From Noviluteimonas caseinilytica (GTDB taxonomy: Bacteria; Pseudomonadota; Gammaproteobacteria; Xanthomonadales; Xanthomonadaceae), in NCBI RefSeq assembly GCF_018406605.1, contig NZ_AP024545.1, positions 2,108,001 to 2,172,000 of the forward strand: DNA of 64,000 bases. Reading direction: 5' to 3'. A program made the position numbers and the translations under genes. The notes under the pieces were generated by a model. That model was given only the letters and a program-made list of their open reading frames with translations, had not been told where the DNA came from and searched no databases. Position 1 is the stretch's first letter. Each line of letters starts with the position of its first letter. Positions 1 through 7,729 of this stretch are shown here, in pieces.

Positions 1-1
1 C

Positions 2-286
2 CACGCCCGCCGCAAGGTCTTCCGCGTCGCCAAGCAGGCGGTCACGAAGGCCCTGCAGTACGCCTACATCGGCCGCAAGCAGAAGAAGCGTAATTTCCGT
101 TCGCTGTGGATCACGCGCATCAACGCCGCGGCCCGCATCAACGGCATGAGCTACAGCCGCTTCATGAACGGCCTGCTGAAGGCCGGCATCACCCTCGACC
201 GCAAGGTGCTGGCCGACATCGCCGTGCACGACGCGGTGGGTTTTGCGGCGCTCGCTGAAAAGGCGAAGAGCGCGCTCGCGGCGTAA
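2..286 (+). CDS. rplT: 50S ribosomal protein L20, 5' end missing
   Basis: C-terminal 94 residues of ribosomal protein L20, which binds 23S rRNA early in large-subunit assembly. The frame reads from base 2 without a stop to TAA at 284-286. It carries the basic and conserved stretches typical of the family, such as QYAYIGRKQKKR and the later INAAARINGMSYSRFMNGL. E. coli L20 has 118 residues, so roughly the first 25 lie left of the window. The order rplT-pheS-pheT-ihfA is conserved in gammaproteobacteria, so infC and rpmI probably lie just upstream (inference). Identification is secure. Confidence 0.97.
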   Translation, partial: HARRKVFRVAKQAVTKALQYAYIGRKQKKRNFRSLWITRINAAARINGMSYSRFMNGLLKAGITLDRKVLADIAVHDAVGFAALAEKAKSALAA

Positions 287-298
287 CAACCTCGAAGT

Positions 299-315
299 CC
301 GCGCCCCAGGCGCGG
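299..315 (+). terminator. First hairpin after rplT
   Basis: CCGCGCC and GGCGCGG form a perfect 7-bp stem with a three-base loop 13 bases after the rplT stop, followed by CTTTCG rather than a real U-tract. It may be a weak terminator, or part of a pheST leader together with the next hairpin. Confidence 0.45.
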
Positions 316-330
316 CTTTCGAAGGGAAGC

Positions 331-370
331 AACGCATGGGGAAGGGCGCAAGTCCTTCCCCATTTGCGTT
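331..370 (+). terminator. Terminator-like hairpin in the rplT-pheS gap
   Basis: ATGGGGAAGG (336-345) pairs with CCTTCCCCAT (354-363) around an 8-base loop, and AACGC/GCGTT extends the stem outside a TT bulge. The T-run after it is short and interrupted. It lies 36 bases before the pheS start. In enteric bacteria pheST is controlled by attenuation with a Phe-rich leader peptide. I see no Phe-rich leader ORF here, so read-through termination is the simpler view. Confidence 0.5.
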
Positions 371-405
371 TCAGGGATCACGAAAAATTTGCTGGAAGGA
401 TGGCG

Positions 406-1416
406 ATGGACGGAATCGAATCGCTGCTGCAACAGGCCTTGCGCGACATCGCCGGTGCGAACGCACCCGACGCGCTGGAACACCTGCGCGTCGCGCTGCT
501 CGGCAAGCAGGGCAGCGTCACCACGCAACTGAAGGCGCTGGGTACGCTGGCACCCGAGCAACGCAAGACCGCCGGCGAAGCGATCAACCGCGCGCGCGAT
601 GCGATCGGCGAGGCGTTGTCCGCCCGCAAGATCGCGCTCGACGACGCCGCGCTCGACGCCCGCCTGGCCACCGAAACCATCGACATCACGCTGCCCGGCC
701 GCCATGCCGCGCGCGGCAACCTGCATCCGGTGTCGCGCACGCTGGAACGCATCGCCGACATCTTCGGCCGCCTCGGGTACGAACTCGCCGACGGCCCGGA
801 GATCGAGGACGACTGGCACAACTTCGAAGCGCTGAATTTCCCGCCGCACCATCCGGCGCGCGCGATGCACGACACGTTCTATTTCGACGATGGTCGCCTG
901 CTGCGCACGCACACGTCCGGTGTGCAGATCCGCTACATGCAGGACCTGATCAAGCGCGGCGAACAACCGCCGCTGCGCATGATCGCCGCGGGCAAGGTGT
1001 ATCGCAGCGACAGCGACCAGACGCACACGCCGATGTTCCACCAGGTCGAAGGCCTGCTGATCGACGAACGCGCCAGCTTCGCCGACCTGAAGGGCACGCT
1101 CGCCGAATTCGTCCGCGCGTTCTTCGAGCGCGACTTCGACATGCGCTTCCGCCCGAGCTACTTCCCCTTCACCGAACCCTCGGCCGAAGTCGACATCGCC
1201 TGGCACCAGCCGGACGGGTCGACGCGCTGGCTCGAAGTGCTCGGCTGCGGCATGGTCCATCCGACCGTGCTGCGCAACGTGGGCATCGACCCGGAGCGCT
1301 ACACCGGCTTCGCGTTCGGCCTGGGCGTGGAGCGCTTCGCGATGCTGCGTTACGGCGTGGACGATTTGCGCAGCTTCTTCGACAACGACGTGCGCTTCCT
1401 GCGCCAGTTCGCTTGA
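406..1416 (+). CDS. pheS: Phenylalanine-tRNA ligase alpha subunit
   Basis: Catalytic alpha subunit (336 aa) of the cytoplasmic alpha2-beta2 enzyme that charges tRNA-Phe. The N-terminal 90 residues form the expected coiled-coil arm. The class II catalytic core follows, with YFPFTEPSAEVD in the middle of the core and FAFGLGVERFAML (motif 3) near the C-terminus. I chose ATG 406 because GGAAGG at 394-399 sits six bases before it. The ATG at 400 touches the Shine-Dalgarno sequence, and the longer TTG-initiated frame from 364 would run through the hairpin. Length matches the family (about 330 aa). pheT follows after 10 bases, as in most bacteria. No anomaly seen. Confidence 0.97.
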   Translation: MDGIESLLQQALRDIAGANAPDALEHLRVALLGKQGSVTTQLKALGTLAPEQRKTAGEAINRARDAIGEALSARKIALDDAALDARLATETIDITLPGRHAARGNLHPVSRTLERIADIFGRLGYELADGPEIEDDWHNFEALNFPPHHPARAMHDTFYFDDGRLLRTHTSGVQIRYMQDLIKRGEQPPLRMIAAGKVYRSDSDQTHTPMFHQVEGLLIDERASFADLKGTLAEFVRAFFERDFDMRFRPSYFPFTEPSAEVDIAWHQPDGSTRWLEVLGCGMVHPTVLRNVGIDPERYTGFAFGLGVERFAMLRYGVDDLRSFFDNDVRFLRQFA

Positions 1417-1426
1417 GGGTCCAAGG

Positions 1427-3823
1427 ATGAAGTTCCCCGAGAATTGGCTCCGCCAGCACGTGCGCACCGACGCCACGCGCGAGCAACTGTCCGCCACGCT
1501 CACCGCCATCGGCCTCGAGGTCGAGGAGATGGAAGCGCTCGGCGACAACCTCGACGGCGTGATCGTCGCGCGCATCGTCGAATGCGCGAAGCATCCCGAA
1601 GCCGACAAGCTGCAGGTCTGCAAGGTCGACACCGGCAGCGAGATGCTGCAGATCGTGTGCGGCGCGCCCAACGCGCGCCCCGGTCTGGTCGCGCCGCTGG
1701 CCACCATCGGCACGCAGGTGGGCACGCTGGTGATCAAGGCCGCCAAGCTGCGCGGCGTGGATTCCAACGGCATGTTGTGTTCGGCGAAGGAACTCGGCCT
1801 GGACGCCGATGCGTCCGGTTTGCTCGAACTCCCCGACGACGCGCCGATCGGCACGCCGCTCGCCGATTACCTCGGCCTGCCGGACGCGCGCTTCGAACTC
1901 AAGCTCACGCCCAATCGCGCCGATTGCTTCAGCGTGCGCGGCATCGCGTATGACGTGGCCGCCGCGTTCGGCAGCGAAGTCGTGCCGTTCGACGCCACGC
2001 CGATGCCCGCGCTCAACGACGCCGCGCTCAAGATCACGCTCGGCGCCGGCAGCGACGTGCCGCGGTTCGTCGGCCGCGTGATCGAAGGCGTGGACGCGAC
2101 GAAGCGCACGCCGATCTGGATGGCCGAGCGTTTGCGCCGCAGCGGCATCCGCCCGATCAGCCTGCTCGTCGACGTCACGCAATACGTGATGCTGGAAATC
2201 GGGCAGCCGATGCATGCGTTCGATCGCGATCTGCTGAAGGGCGACATCGGTGTGCGCCGTGCGCGCGCCAATGAATCGCTGAAGTTGCTCGATGGCCGCG
2301 ATGTCGCGCTGGACGACCAGTTTCTCGTCGTCACCGACAACGACCGCGCCGTCGCCCTCGGCGGCATCATGGGCGGCGCCGACACCAAGGTGACCGACGC
2401 GACGCGCAACGTGTTCCTCGAAGCCGCGCACTGGGTGCCGAGCGCGATCATCGGGCGCGGGCGTCGCCTTGGGTTGCACACCGATGCGGGGCATCGGTTC
2501 GAACGCGGCGTGGATCCGGAATTGCCGCGCCAGGCCATCGAGATTGCGACGCGGTTGATCGTTGAAATCGCCGGCGGCGCGCCGGGCCCGGTGACCGAAG
2601 CCGTGTTGCCGGAACACCTGCCGCAGCCGAAGCCGGTGACGTTGCGTCGCGCACGCCTCGCACGTGTGCTTGGCATGCAAGTCGCGGACGCCGATGTCGA
2701 ACGCATCCTCCGCGCGCTGGGCCTCGACGTTGCAAAGTCCAACGACGGCTGGACCGTCACGCCCCCGACGCGCCGCTTCGACCTCGCGATCGAAGAAGAC
2801 CTGATCGAAGAGATCGCGCGCATCGTCGGCTACGACAACATCCCCGCCACGCTCCCCGGCGGCGGCACGCGCCTGGCCGCGCCGACGGAAACGCGCGTCG
2901 AAGCCTCCACCGTGCGTCGCCACCTGGCCTCGCGCGATTACCTCGAAGCCGTCAACTACGCCTTCGTCGACGAAGCGCTGCTCACCAAGTGGCACGCGAT
3001 GGAGCTCGCCGTCCGCCTTGCCAACCCGCTCAGCGCCGAACTCGGCGTGATGCGCACGGCGTTGCTGCCCGGCCTGGTGTCCGCCCTCGGGCGCAACCTC
3101 GCGCGCCAGCAGAAGCGCGTGCGCCTGTTCGAGCTCGGCAAGATCTTCATGCAGCCGTTCAAGGCCGGGGACGCGCCGATCGAAGCGACGTTCGTCGCCG
3201 GCGTGGCGTGCGGCCCCGTGGCGGACGAGCACTGGGGCGGCAAGGCGCGCGACGTCGACTTCCACGACCTGAAGGGCGACATCGAAAGCCTGGCCGCGCT
3301 GTCGGGCGCGAAGCTCGAGTTCCGTCGCCCCGCCGAGCACACGCCTTCGCTGCACCCGGGCCGCTCGGCGGATGTGTATCGCCGCAACGACGATGGCACC
3401 GAGGTCCGGATCGGCGAGATCGGGCAACTCCATCCGGCCCTGCAGCGCGCCCTGGACCTGGAACATCCGGTGGTGGTCTTCGAGCTGCTGCTGGGGCCCT
3501 TGCTGTCGCGGCCGATCGCGCGCGCCAGGCCGCTGTCGAAGTACCCGTCCGTCCGCCGCGACCTCGCGTTCGTCGTCCCCGAAACCGTCTCCTGGGCCGA
3601 CCTGCGCGCCACCGTGGAAGCGGCCGCGGGCGCGTCGTTGCGCGATCTGGTGCTGTTCGATCGGTACGCCGGCGCGGGGGTCGAATCGGGATTCAAGAGT
3701 CTCGCTATGGGCTTGATTCTCCAAGATGAATCACGCACCCTGACCGACCGCGACGTGGATGCCGTGGTGACCGACGTGGTGTCGGCGCTGCAGCACTCCC
3801 ACCACGCCGCGTTGCGGGTCTGA
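1427..3823 (+). CDS. pheT: Phenylalanine-tRNA ligase beta subunit
   Basis: Beta subunit (798 aa; E. coli 795) of phenylalanyl-tRNA synthetase, responsible for tRNA binding and editing of misacylated Tyr-tRNA. Visible in order are an EMAP/tRNA-binding domain (about 40-150), the B3/B4 editing domain, the B5 domain, and the C-terminal ferredoxin-fold anticodon-binding domain (about 705-798, beginning near LSKYPSVRRDLAFVVP). AAGG lies just before ATG 1427. It forms an operon with pheS, and ihfA starts 17 bases after its stop. Long antisense open frames opposite this gene are GC-bias shadows. Confidence 0.97.
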   Translation: MKFPENWLRQHVRTDATREQLSATLTAIGLEVEEMEALGDNLDGVIVARIVECAKHPEADKLQVCKVDTGSEMLQIVCGAPNARPGLVAPLATIGTQVGTLVIKAAKLRGVDSNGMLCSAKELGLDADASGLLELPDDAPIGTPLADYLGLPDARFELKLTPNRADCFSVRGIAYDVAAAFGSEVVPFDATPMPALNDAALKITLGAGSDVPRFVGRVIEGVDATKRTPIWMAERLRRSGIRPISLLVDVTQYVMLEIGQPMHAFDRDLLKGDIGVRRARANESLKLLDGRDVALDDQFLVVTDNDRAVALGGIMGGADTKVTDATRNVFLEAAHWVPSAIIGRGRRLGLHTDAGHRFERGVDPELPRQAIEIATRLIVEIAGGAPGPVTEAVLPEHLPQPKPVTLRRARLARVLGMQVADADVERILRALGLDVAKSNDGWTVTPPTRRFDLAIEEDLIEEIARIVGYDNIPATLPGGGTRLAAPTETRVEASTVRRHLASRDYLEAVNYAFVDEALLTKWHAMELAVRLANPLSAELGVMRTALLPGLVSALGRNLARQQKRVRLFELGKIFMQPFKAGDAPIEATFVAGVACGPVADEHWGGKARDVDFHDLKGDIESLAALSGAKLEFRRPAEHTPSLHPGRSADVYRRNDDGTEVRIGEIGQLHPALQRALDLEHPVVVFELLLGPLLSRPIARARPLSKYPSVRRDLAFVVPETVSWADLRATVEAAAGASLRDLVLFDRYAGAGVESGFKSLAMGLILQDESRTLTDRDVDAVVTDVVSALQHSHHAALRV

Positions 3824-3840
3824 TCGTCTAGGGGGACGAG

Positions 3841-4143
3841 ATGGCACTGACCAAAGCAGAGATGGCCGAGCGGTTGTTCGACGAGGTCGGCCTCAACAAG
3901 CGCGAGGCGAAGGAATTCGTCGACGCGTTCTTCGATGCCCTGCGCGAGGCCCTCGAGGCCGGCCGCCAGGTGAAGCTGTCCGGCTTCGGCAACTTCGACC
4001 TGCGTCGCAAGAACCAGCGCCCGGGCCGCAACCCCAAGACCGGCGAAGAGATCCCGATCTCCGCGCGCACCGTGGTCACGTTCCGGCCGGGCCAGAAGCT
4101 CAAGGAACGCGTCGAGGCTTACACGGGAGCGGGGAATGCTTGA
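3841..4143 (+). CDS. ihfA: Integration host factor alpha subunit
   Basis: DNA-bending nucleoid protein (100 aa), alpha subunit of the IHF heterodimer, which bends DNA at specific sites for recombination, replication and transcription. The HU/IHF fold is complete. It has the signature GFGNFDLRRKNQRPGRNPKTG, with the conserved intercalating proline in the beta arm, and the start MALTKAEMAERLFDEVGLNK is typical of IhfA. GGGGGACG precedes the ATG. The last eight bases overlap the next gene, as in other gammaproteobacterial pheST-ihfA operons, so expression is probably coupled. Confidence 0.96.
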   Translation: MALTKAEMAERLFDEVGLNKREAKEFVDAFFDALREALEAGRQVKLSGFGNFDLRRKNQRPGRNPKTGEEIPISARTVVTFRPGQKLKERVEAYTGAGNA

Positions 4144-4492
4144 CCCCGGCAGCAACAAGGAATTGCCGGCCATCCCGGCCAAGCGCTACTTCACCATCGG
4201 TGAGGTGAGCGAGCTGTGCGACGTGAAGCCGCACGTGCTGCGTTACTGGGAGACCGAATTCCCGAGCCTGAAGCCCGTCAAGCGCCGCGGCAACCGCCGC
4301 TACTACCAGCGCCACGACGTCCTGATGGTCCGCCAGATCCGCGGCCTGCTGTACGAGCAGGGCTACACGATCGGCGGCGCCAGGCTGCGGCTGGAAGGCG
4401 AGGGGGCCAAGCAGGAGAGTGCGCTGAGCACGCAGATCATCAAGCAGGTGCGGATGGAGCTCGAGGAAATCCTCGTGCTGCTGCGCCGATGA
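4136..4492 (+). CDS. MerR-family transcriptional regulator
   Basis: Small MerR-type DNA-binding protein (118 aa). The winged helix-turn-helix is at about 17-85 (YFTIGEVSELCDVKPHVLRYWETEF, then RRGNRRYYQRHDV). The C-terminal dimerisation helix is short, and there is no cysteine-based effector domain, so it is not a metal sensor of the classical type. This gene regularly follows ihfA in Xanthomonadaceae and pseudomonads. Its target is unknown to me. It starts inside the ihfA end, and tRNA-Pro lies just downstream. Confidence 0.9.
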   Translation: MLDPGSNKELPAIPAKRYFTIGEVSELCDVKPHVLRYWETEFPSLKPVKRRGNRRYYQRHDVLMVRQIRGLLYEQGYTIGGARLRLEGEGAKQESALSTQIIKQVRMELEEILVLLRR

Positions 4493-4504
4493 GTTCGAAG
4501 CCGC

Positions 4505-4510
4505 TATAAT
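4505..4510 (+). promoter_or_regulatory. -10 element of tRNA-Pro
   Basis: A perfect TATAAT lies 12 bases before the tRNA start. I find no good -35 hexamer at 16-18 bases, so only the -10 is supported. Confidence 0.55.
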
Positions 4511-4522
4511 CCGCGGCCTACC

Positions 4523-4599
4523 CGGGGTATAGCGCAGCCTGGTAGCGCACCAGTCTGGGGGACTGGTGGTCGTCGGTTCGAATCCGGCTACCCCGACCA
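4523..4599 (+). tRNA. tRNA-Pro (anticodon GGG)
   Basis: 77-nt tRNA with encoded CCA. Acceptor CGGGGTA pairs with TACCCCG. The anticodon stem CCAGT/ACTGG encloses loop CTGGGGG, giving anticodon GGG. The T-arm GTCGGTTCGAATCCGGC is canonical. It reads proline codons CCC and CCU. A terminator follows at 4612. Confidence 0.97.
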
Positions 4600-4611
4600 A
4601 ATCTGTAATCG

Positions 4612-4641
4612 AAAAGCCTCGCCTTGCGGCGGGGCTTTTTT
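4612..4641 (+). terminator. Rho-independent terminator after tRNA-Pro
   Basis: AAAAGCCTCGCC and GGCGGGGCTTTT form a 12-bp stem (one T-G pair) with loop TTGC, followed by a T-run. Confidence 0.9.
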
Positions 4642-4792
4642 ATTGTGTTCGTGGGCGTGATCGGCGTTACGAACGGATCAACGGCGGACACCCGTCGCCG
4701 CTGCGGATTGCTAATAGGGACATTTCCCAATTGTTCGCACGTCGTTTCGGCAGAAAACTCCGACACGAAGTTTCCCGTGTTGGAGTACGCAA

Positions 4793-5296
4793 ATGCAGCA
4801 GCAGACCCTCGCTTCGATGACCGTCACCCAGGACCAGGAAGATGCCGTCCTCGCGGCCGTCCGGCAGATCGAGGCGCAGCTGCGCGGGTTGGTGTCGTTG
4901 GAGGCGGGCGACCGCAAAACACTCCCGGTGATGGGCCCGGAGTGCGAGCGGTTCGCCCGCTGTGTCATCCGCCAGTTGCAGCACAACGCGCACCTCGTGC
5001 CGCCCGGCCTCGACCTCGCCGGCGCACTCGCCGACCTGGCGGCGCTGGACCGCATGCGCCGGATCGACATCGTGCTGCAGCAACTCGCCTTGCGCGTGGC
5101 GGACACGATGGCCGCGCTGTGCAGCGATGTCATGGATGTCGCGCACGCAGGCCATGGGCTGCTGAAGCTCTTCGGCGACCAGGACGGGCTGCAGGGGATC
5201 CGCAAGGAATGCGGTTATCGCCATCTGCGTGCGCCGAGGACGCCGCAGGCGTTGTGGGGCAATCGCGACATGCGTGCGCGCGGGAGTGCGCATTGA
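4793..5296 (+). CDS. Uncharacterised 167-aa protein
   Basis: I do not recognise this protein. It starts at ATG 4793 with GGAG eight bases upstream. It is predicted soluble and mostly helical, with Leu/Ala-rich heptad-like stretches at about 20-45 and 85-130. There are no membrane segments and no signal peptide. Two or more Cys residues near 52-58 (ECERFARC) are the only notable motif. The C-terminus ends in a basic tail (GYRHLRAPRTPQALWGNRD). It stands alone after the tRNA-Pro terminator. Codon use matches neighbouring genes, so it is probably real, perhaps a lineage-specific regulatory or PAS-less sensory protein (weak inference). Confidence 0.6.
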   Translation: MQQQTLASMTVTQDQEDAVLAAVRQIEAQLRGLVSLEAGDRKTLPVMGPECERFARCVIRQLQHNAHLVPPGLDLAGALADLAALDRMRRIDIVLQQLALRVADTMAALCSDVMDVAHAGHGLLKLFGDQDGLQGIRKECGYRHLRAPRTPQALWGNRDMRARGSAH

Positions 5297-5468
5297 TTGC
5301 CGGAATGCAGCAGGTTCTCCCGATTGGGTGAAGCGATGTAGCGATGTGTCGTTCCGTTGCTGCGTTGTTGTCTGATTGGGGTGGAGTGGGGCGCAAGACA
5401 TGATTTGCGCACGGAGTTTGAAAGCTCCGCTCAACCATGTGTCGCGACACGGAAGCGCATCGCTCCGC

Positions 5469-5580
5469 GTCGGGAGGGGACTAATACAAGACCTCGCAAG
5501 AGGGAATAAGCCCAGCCGTAGTTGAGCGGTCTTTCAACCTCCCGACACCTTGCGTCGCACCCGCGACGCAAGGTTTTCCT
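5469..5580 (+). ncRNA. Possible structured RNA or leader
   Basis: In this 306-base gene gap, GTCGGGAGG (5469-5477) pairs perfectly with CCTCCCGAC (5538-5546). It encloses a GNRA-type hairpin CCTC-GCAA-GAGG (5492-5503) and a small hairpin TTGA/TCAA (5522-5537). A strong terminator stem follows immediately at 5548. Further hairpins lie upstream (5412-5429, 5439-5448, 5450-5467). This is either a small RNA with its own terminator or an attenuator leader for the gene at 5603. I do not recognise the family and see no clear promoter. Confidence 0.4.
5548..5577 (+). terminator. Strong intrinsic terminator or attenuator before 5603
   Basis: CCTTGCGTCGC pairs perfectly with GCGACGCAAGG (11 bp, loop ACCC), followed by TTTTCC. 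It lies 26 bases before the ATG at 5603, so it must be read through, switched, or belong to an upstream RNA. Confidence 0.75.
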
Positions 5581-5602
5581 TCCCGGAAACACGGAGGTCC
5601 CC

Positions 5603-5866
5603 ATGCACGACATGCCCCGCGCGCACGAAACGCCCACCGTCTTCGTCATCCCCGACCACGCGCACCTGGAACTGGTCCAGATCCGCGATCACTTGCGCCT
5701 GCTGACGCGCCTCACCGAACCCGGCACCGCCGCCAGCGACCACGACATGGCCCTGCGCCCCCACGCGATGTCGTGGTGGTTCTCGCGTCTCTCGCGCGAC
5801 ATCGACCACATCCTTGAAGAGACGTATTGGTCCGCGGCTGCGGCGAGCGGCACTGCAGAACACTGA
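5603..5866 (+). CDS. XAC0095-like small protein
   Basis: 87-aa soluble protein. I chose ATG 5603 because GGAGG (5593-5597) lies five bases upstream. The longer in-frame start at 5522 would translate through the terminator hairpin. The layout (short N-terminus, FVIPDHAHLELVQIRDHLRLL, a second helix with SRLSRDIDHILEE near the end) resembles the XAC0095 family of small Xanthomonadaceae proteins of unknown function. That assignment is from memory of the family pattern and is moderate. A hairpin-rich region with a terminator precedes it, so conditional expression is plausible. Confidence 0.6.
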   Translation: MHDMPRAHETPTVFVIPDHAHLELVQIRDHLRLLTRLTEPGTAASDHDMALRPHAMSWWFSRLSRDIDHILEETYWSAAAASGTAEH

Positions 5867-5986
5867 CTGCGACGTTTCGCAATGTGTGTACGACGAAGGA
5901 AGCGCGCCTAGATTTGCCGAGGCGCGCTCAAGTTCGAAACGTGCCCGCACGGATAGGCTTGGCTCGGCGAAGACAAGGACGTTTGC

Positions 5987-6655
5987 GTGGATGCAATAGC
6001 CCCGCTTGCCGCGATTCCCAAGCCACTCCGGCACGAGCTGGATCGCTGTCCGTGGCGCAACCCTTCGCTGTGGGCGACGTGGCGCGACCGTGTCATCGAC
6101 GATGTGCCGACTTCCTTCGCGCACCTGTGGCCCTTCGACATGCAATTGACCAGGCCGGCACGCACCGGCCTGCCCGAAATGTGCGTCGACATTCGCGTGG
6201 TCTTCGACTGCCATGTGGTGACCGAGCGATACGACCCGGCGAAGCACGGCTTCCCCAAGGGCGGTCTTCTCGACGCATCGGCGCACCTCTGGTTCGACGC
6301 CGGTGGCGCCATGCGCCTCTTTCATGCCGACCGTTACGCGCTGTCGAAGGCATTGCCCGCGTTGATCCTTGGACTAGTGACGGGGGCGACCCGTTGCTTC
6401 GCTGCACGCAGGCACAACTACATGGTCTGGCGCCCGCACGGCACCGGGCCTGGCGGGCCGCACTACCAGGTCTTCTTCGATCTCTACCGCACCAACGAAC
6501 CGAAACCGCGCCTCGTGCTGTACGTGCAAAGTGCGTACCTCAAGGATCGCCCGCTCGGTGTGCAGCGCGAAAAGGTGTTGGTCTTCGCCACTGTCTGCGC
6601 AGCTACCATGGGGCTCATCGGCCCGAAGACCCGCAAACGAGCGCACAAGCGTTGA
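5987..6655 (+). CDS. Uncharacterised 222-aa protein
   Basis: I do not recognise this protein. It starts at GTG 5987 with AAGGA seven bases upstream; no ATG in frame fits better. It is probably soluble with a mixed alpha/beta pattern and many Trp, His and Arg residues, for example HNYMVWRPHGTGPGGPH around 145-160. One hydrophobic stretch (ALPALILGLVTGA) is too short to be convincing as a membrane segment. The basic tail ends in RKRAHKR. A strong terminator follows. It stands alone. A lineage-specific function is likely, and no enzymatic motif is visible. Confidence 0.6.
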   Translation: MDAIAPLAAIPKPLRHELDRCPWRNPSLWATWRDRVIDDVPTSFAHLWPFDMQLTRPARTGLPEMCVDIRVVFDCHVVTERYDPAKHGFPKGGLLDASAHLWFDAGGAMRLFHADRYALSKALPALILGLVTGATRCFAARRHNYMVWRPHGTGPGGPHYQVFFDLYRTNEPKPRLVLYVQSAYLKDRPLGVQREKVLVFATVCAATMGLIGPKTRKRAHKR

Positions 6656-6660
6656 AAAGC

Positions 6661-6685
6661 AAAAGCCCCGCAATGCGGGGCTTTT
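6661..6685 (+). terminator. Rho-independent terminator after 5987 gene
   Basis: AAAAGCCCCGC and GCGGGGCTTTT form a perfect 11-bp stem with loop AAT. The 183 bases after it, up to the SDR stop at 6869, show nothing I can assign. Confidence 0.9.
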
Positions 6686-6868
6686 GTTGTCGCGGACCGG
6701 ATCCTCTTATCAGCGCTTGCTGGACCATCCTTCGATGGCGGGCGGTTCCTTGCACCGGCTAGGGAACGTGCGGGAGAGGCTAGCGGCCGACTGGTCTTCA
6801 GTCAACGCCTCCCACCCGATTGCGGACGCTTCCATCAATCTTCGCGAACACATCCGATGGACCCGGTG

Positions 6869-7630
6869 TTACGCCGCCACACCCCCGAACTTTGCCTCCG
6901 CCAACGCCACCGCATCCGGCCCCGCCGCAAACCGCAGCCGGCGCGTCGTGTCATGCGCCGCGCGCCAAACGCCTTCCGCCACATCCAGCTCGTTCGTCGT
7001 GACCGTCGTCTTCCCGAACCCTTGGAAGATCGGCTCCGCAAACGCCGCGTACTCCTGCGGAATCAACCCTTCCAACCGCTGCCCGGTGTTGCTGATGAAC
7101 TTCGTCGTCGGCCCATACCCGGGTTCCACCAACTTCGCCCGCACCCCAAACGCCCCCAGCTCCAGCGCCAGCGATTCGGTAAACCCTTCGATCGCATGCT
7201 TGCTGGCCGCATACACCGCCACCAGCGGCATCGGCGCCAGGGTCACGCTCGACGTCACGTTGACCACCACGCCGGCGCCGCGCGCGCGGAACTGCGGCAC
7301 CACGGCCTGCGTCATCGCCATCGTGCCGAAGGTGTTGGTTTCGAAGATTTCGCGCGCGGTCGCCATCGGCGTGGCTTCGAACGCGCCCATCACGCCGATG
7401 CCGGCGTTGTTGACCAGCACGTCGATCGGGCCGGCCGCTGCGATCGCGGCCTGGATGCTCTCGGGCCGCGTCACGTCCAGCGCCAGCACGCGCATGCGTT
7501 CGGACTTGGGCAGCACGTCTTCGCGCGGGGTGCGCATCGTGGCGATGACGTTCCAGCCGGCCCAGTGGAAATGGCGGGCGGTTTCCAGGCCGTAGCCCGA
7601 GGAACAGCCGGTGATCAGGACGGTTTTCAT
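6869..7630 (-). CDS. SDR family oxidoreductase
   Basis: Classical short-chain dehydrogenase/reductase (253 aa), NAD(P)-dependent, substrate unknown. Visible are the nucleotide-binding TGCSSGYG (8-14), NNAG (74-77), catalytic Ser about 127-128, and the YAASK motif with Tyr140 and Lys144. I chose ATG 7630 (MKTVLITG) because the glycine motif must lie at the N-terminus; the longer in-frame ORF only adds the opposite strand of the regulator. It diverges from the AraC regulator at 7730 across a 99-base gap. SDR/AraC divergent pairs are usually regulated together. Confidence 0.92.
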   Translation of the reverse strand: MKTVLITGCSSGYGLETARHFHWAGWNVIATMRTPREDVLPKSERMRVLALDVTRPESIQAAIAAAGPIDVLVNNAGIGVMGAFEATPMATAREIFETNTFGTMAMTQAVVPQFRARGAGVVVNVTSSVTLAPMPLVAVYAASKHAIEGFTESLALELGAFGVRAKLVEPGYGPTTKFISNTGQRLEGLIPQEYAAFAEPIFQGFGKTTVTTNELDVAEGVWRAAHDTTRRLRFAAGPDAVALAEAKFGGVAA

Positions 7631-7729
7631 GGTGTGGACCTCGGGGTCGTGGGGGAGGGGCCACGATGACGCCCGGGCGCCGGACGATCTACGATGCGGC
7701 GTCCACCTTTCATTGGCGAGCGTCCAGCC
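7631..7729. promoter_or_regulatory. Divergent SDR/AraC intergenic region
   Basis: 99 bases between two divergent starts must hold both promoters and probably the AraC-type operator. I see no confident -35/-10 pair or clean inverted repeat. Confidence 0.4.

Noticed and set aside
364..405. TTG-initiated N-terminal extension of pheS
   Set aside because: It would translate the terminator-like hairpin's 3' arm, and ATG 406 has a proper ribosome-binding site.
1169..3724. 851-codon minus-strand open frame opposite pheT
   Set aside because: Composition typical of antisense frames in high-GC DNA; pheT on the plus strand is unambiguous.
4100..4600. Minus-strand ORF reading through tRNA-Pro
   Set aside because: It is antisense to ihfA, the MerR gene and a clear tRNA.
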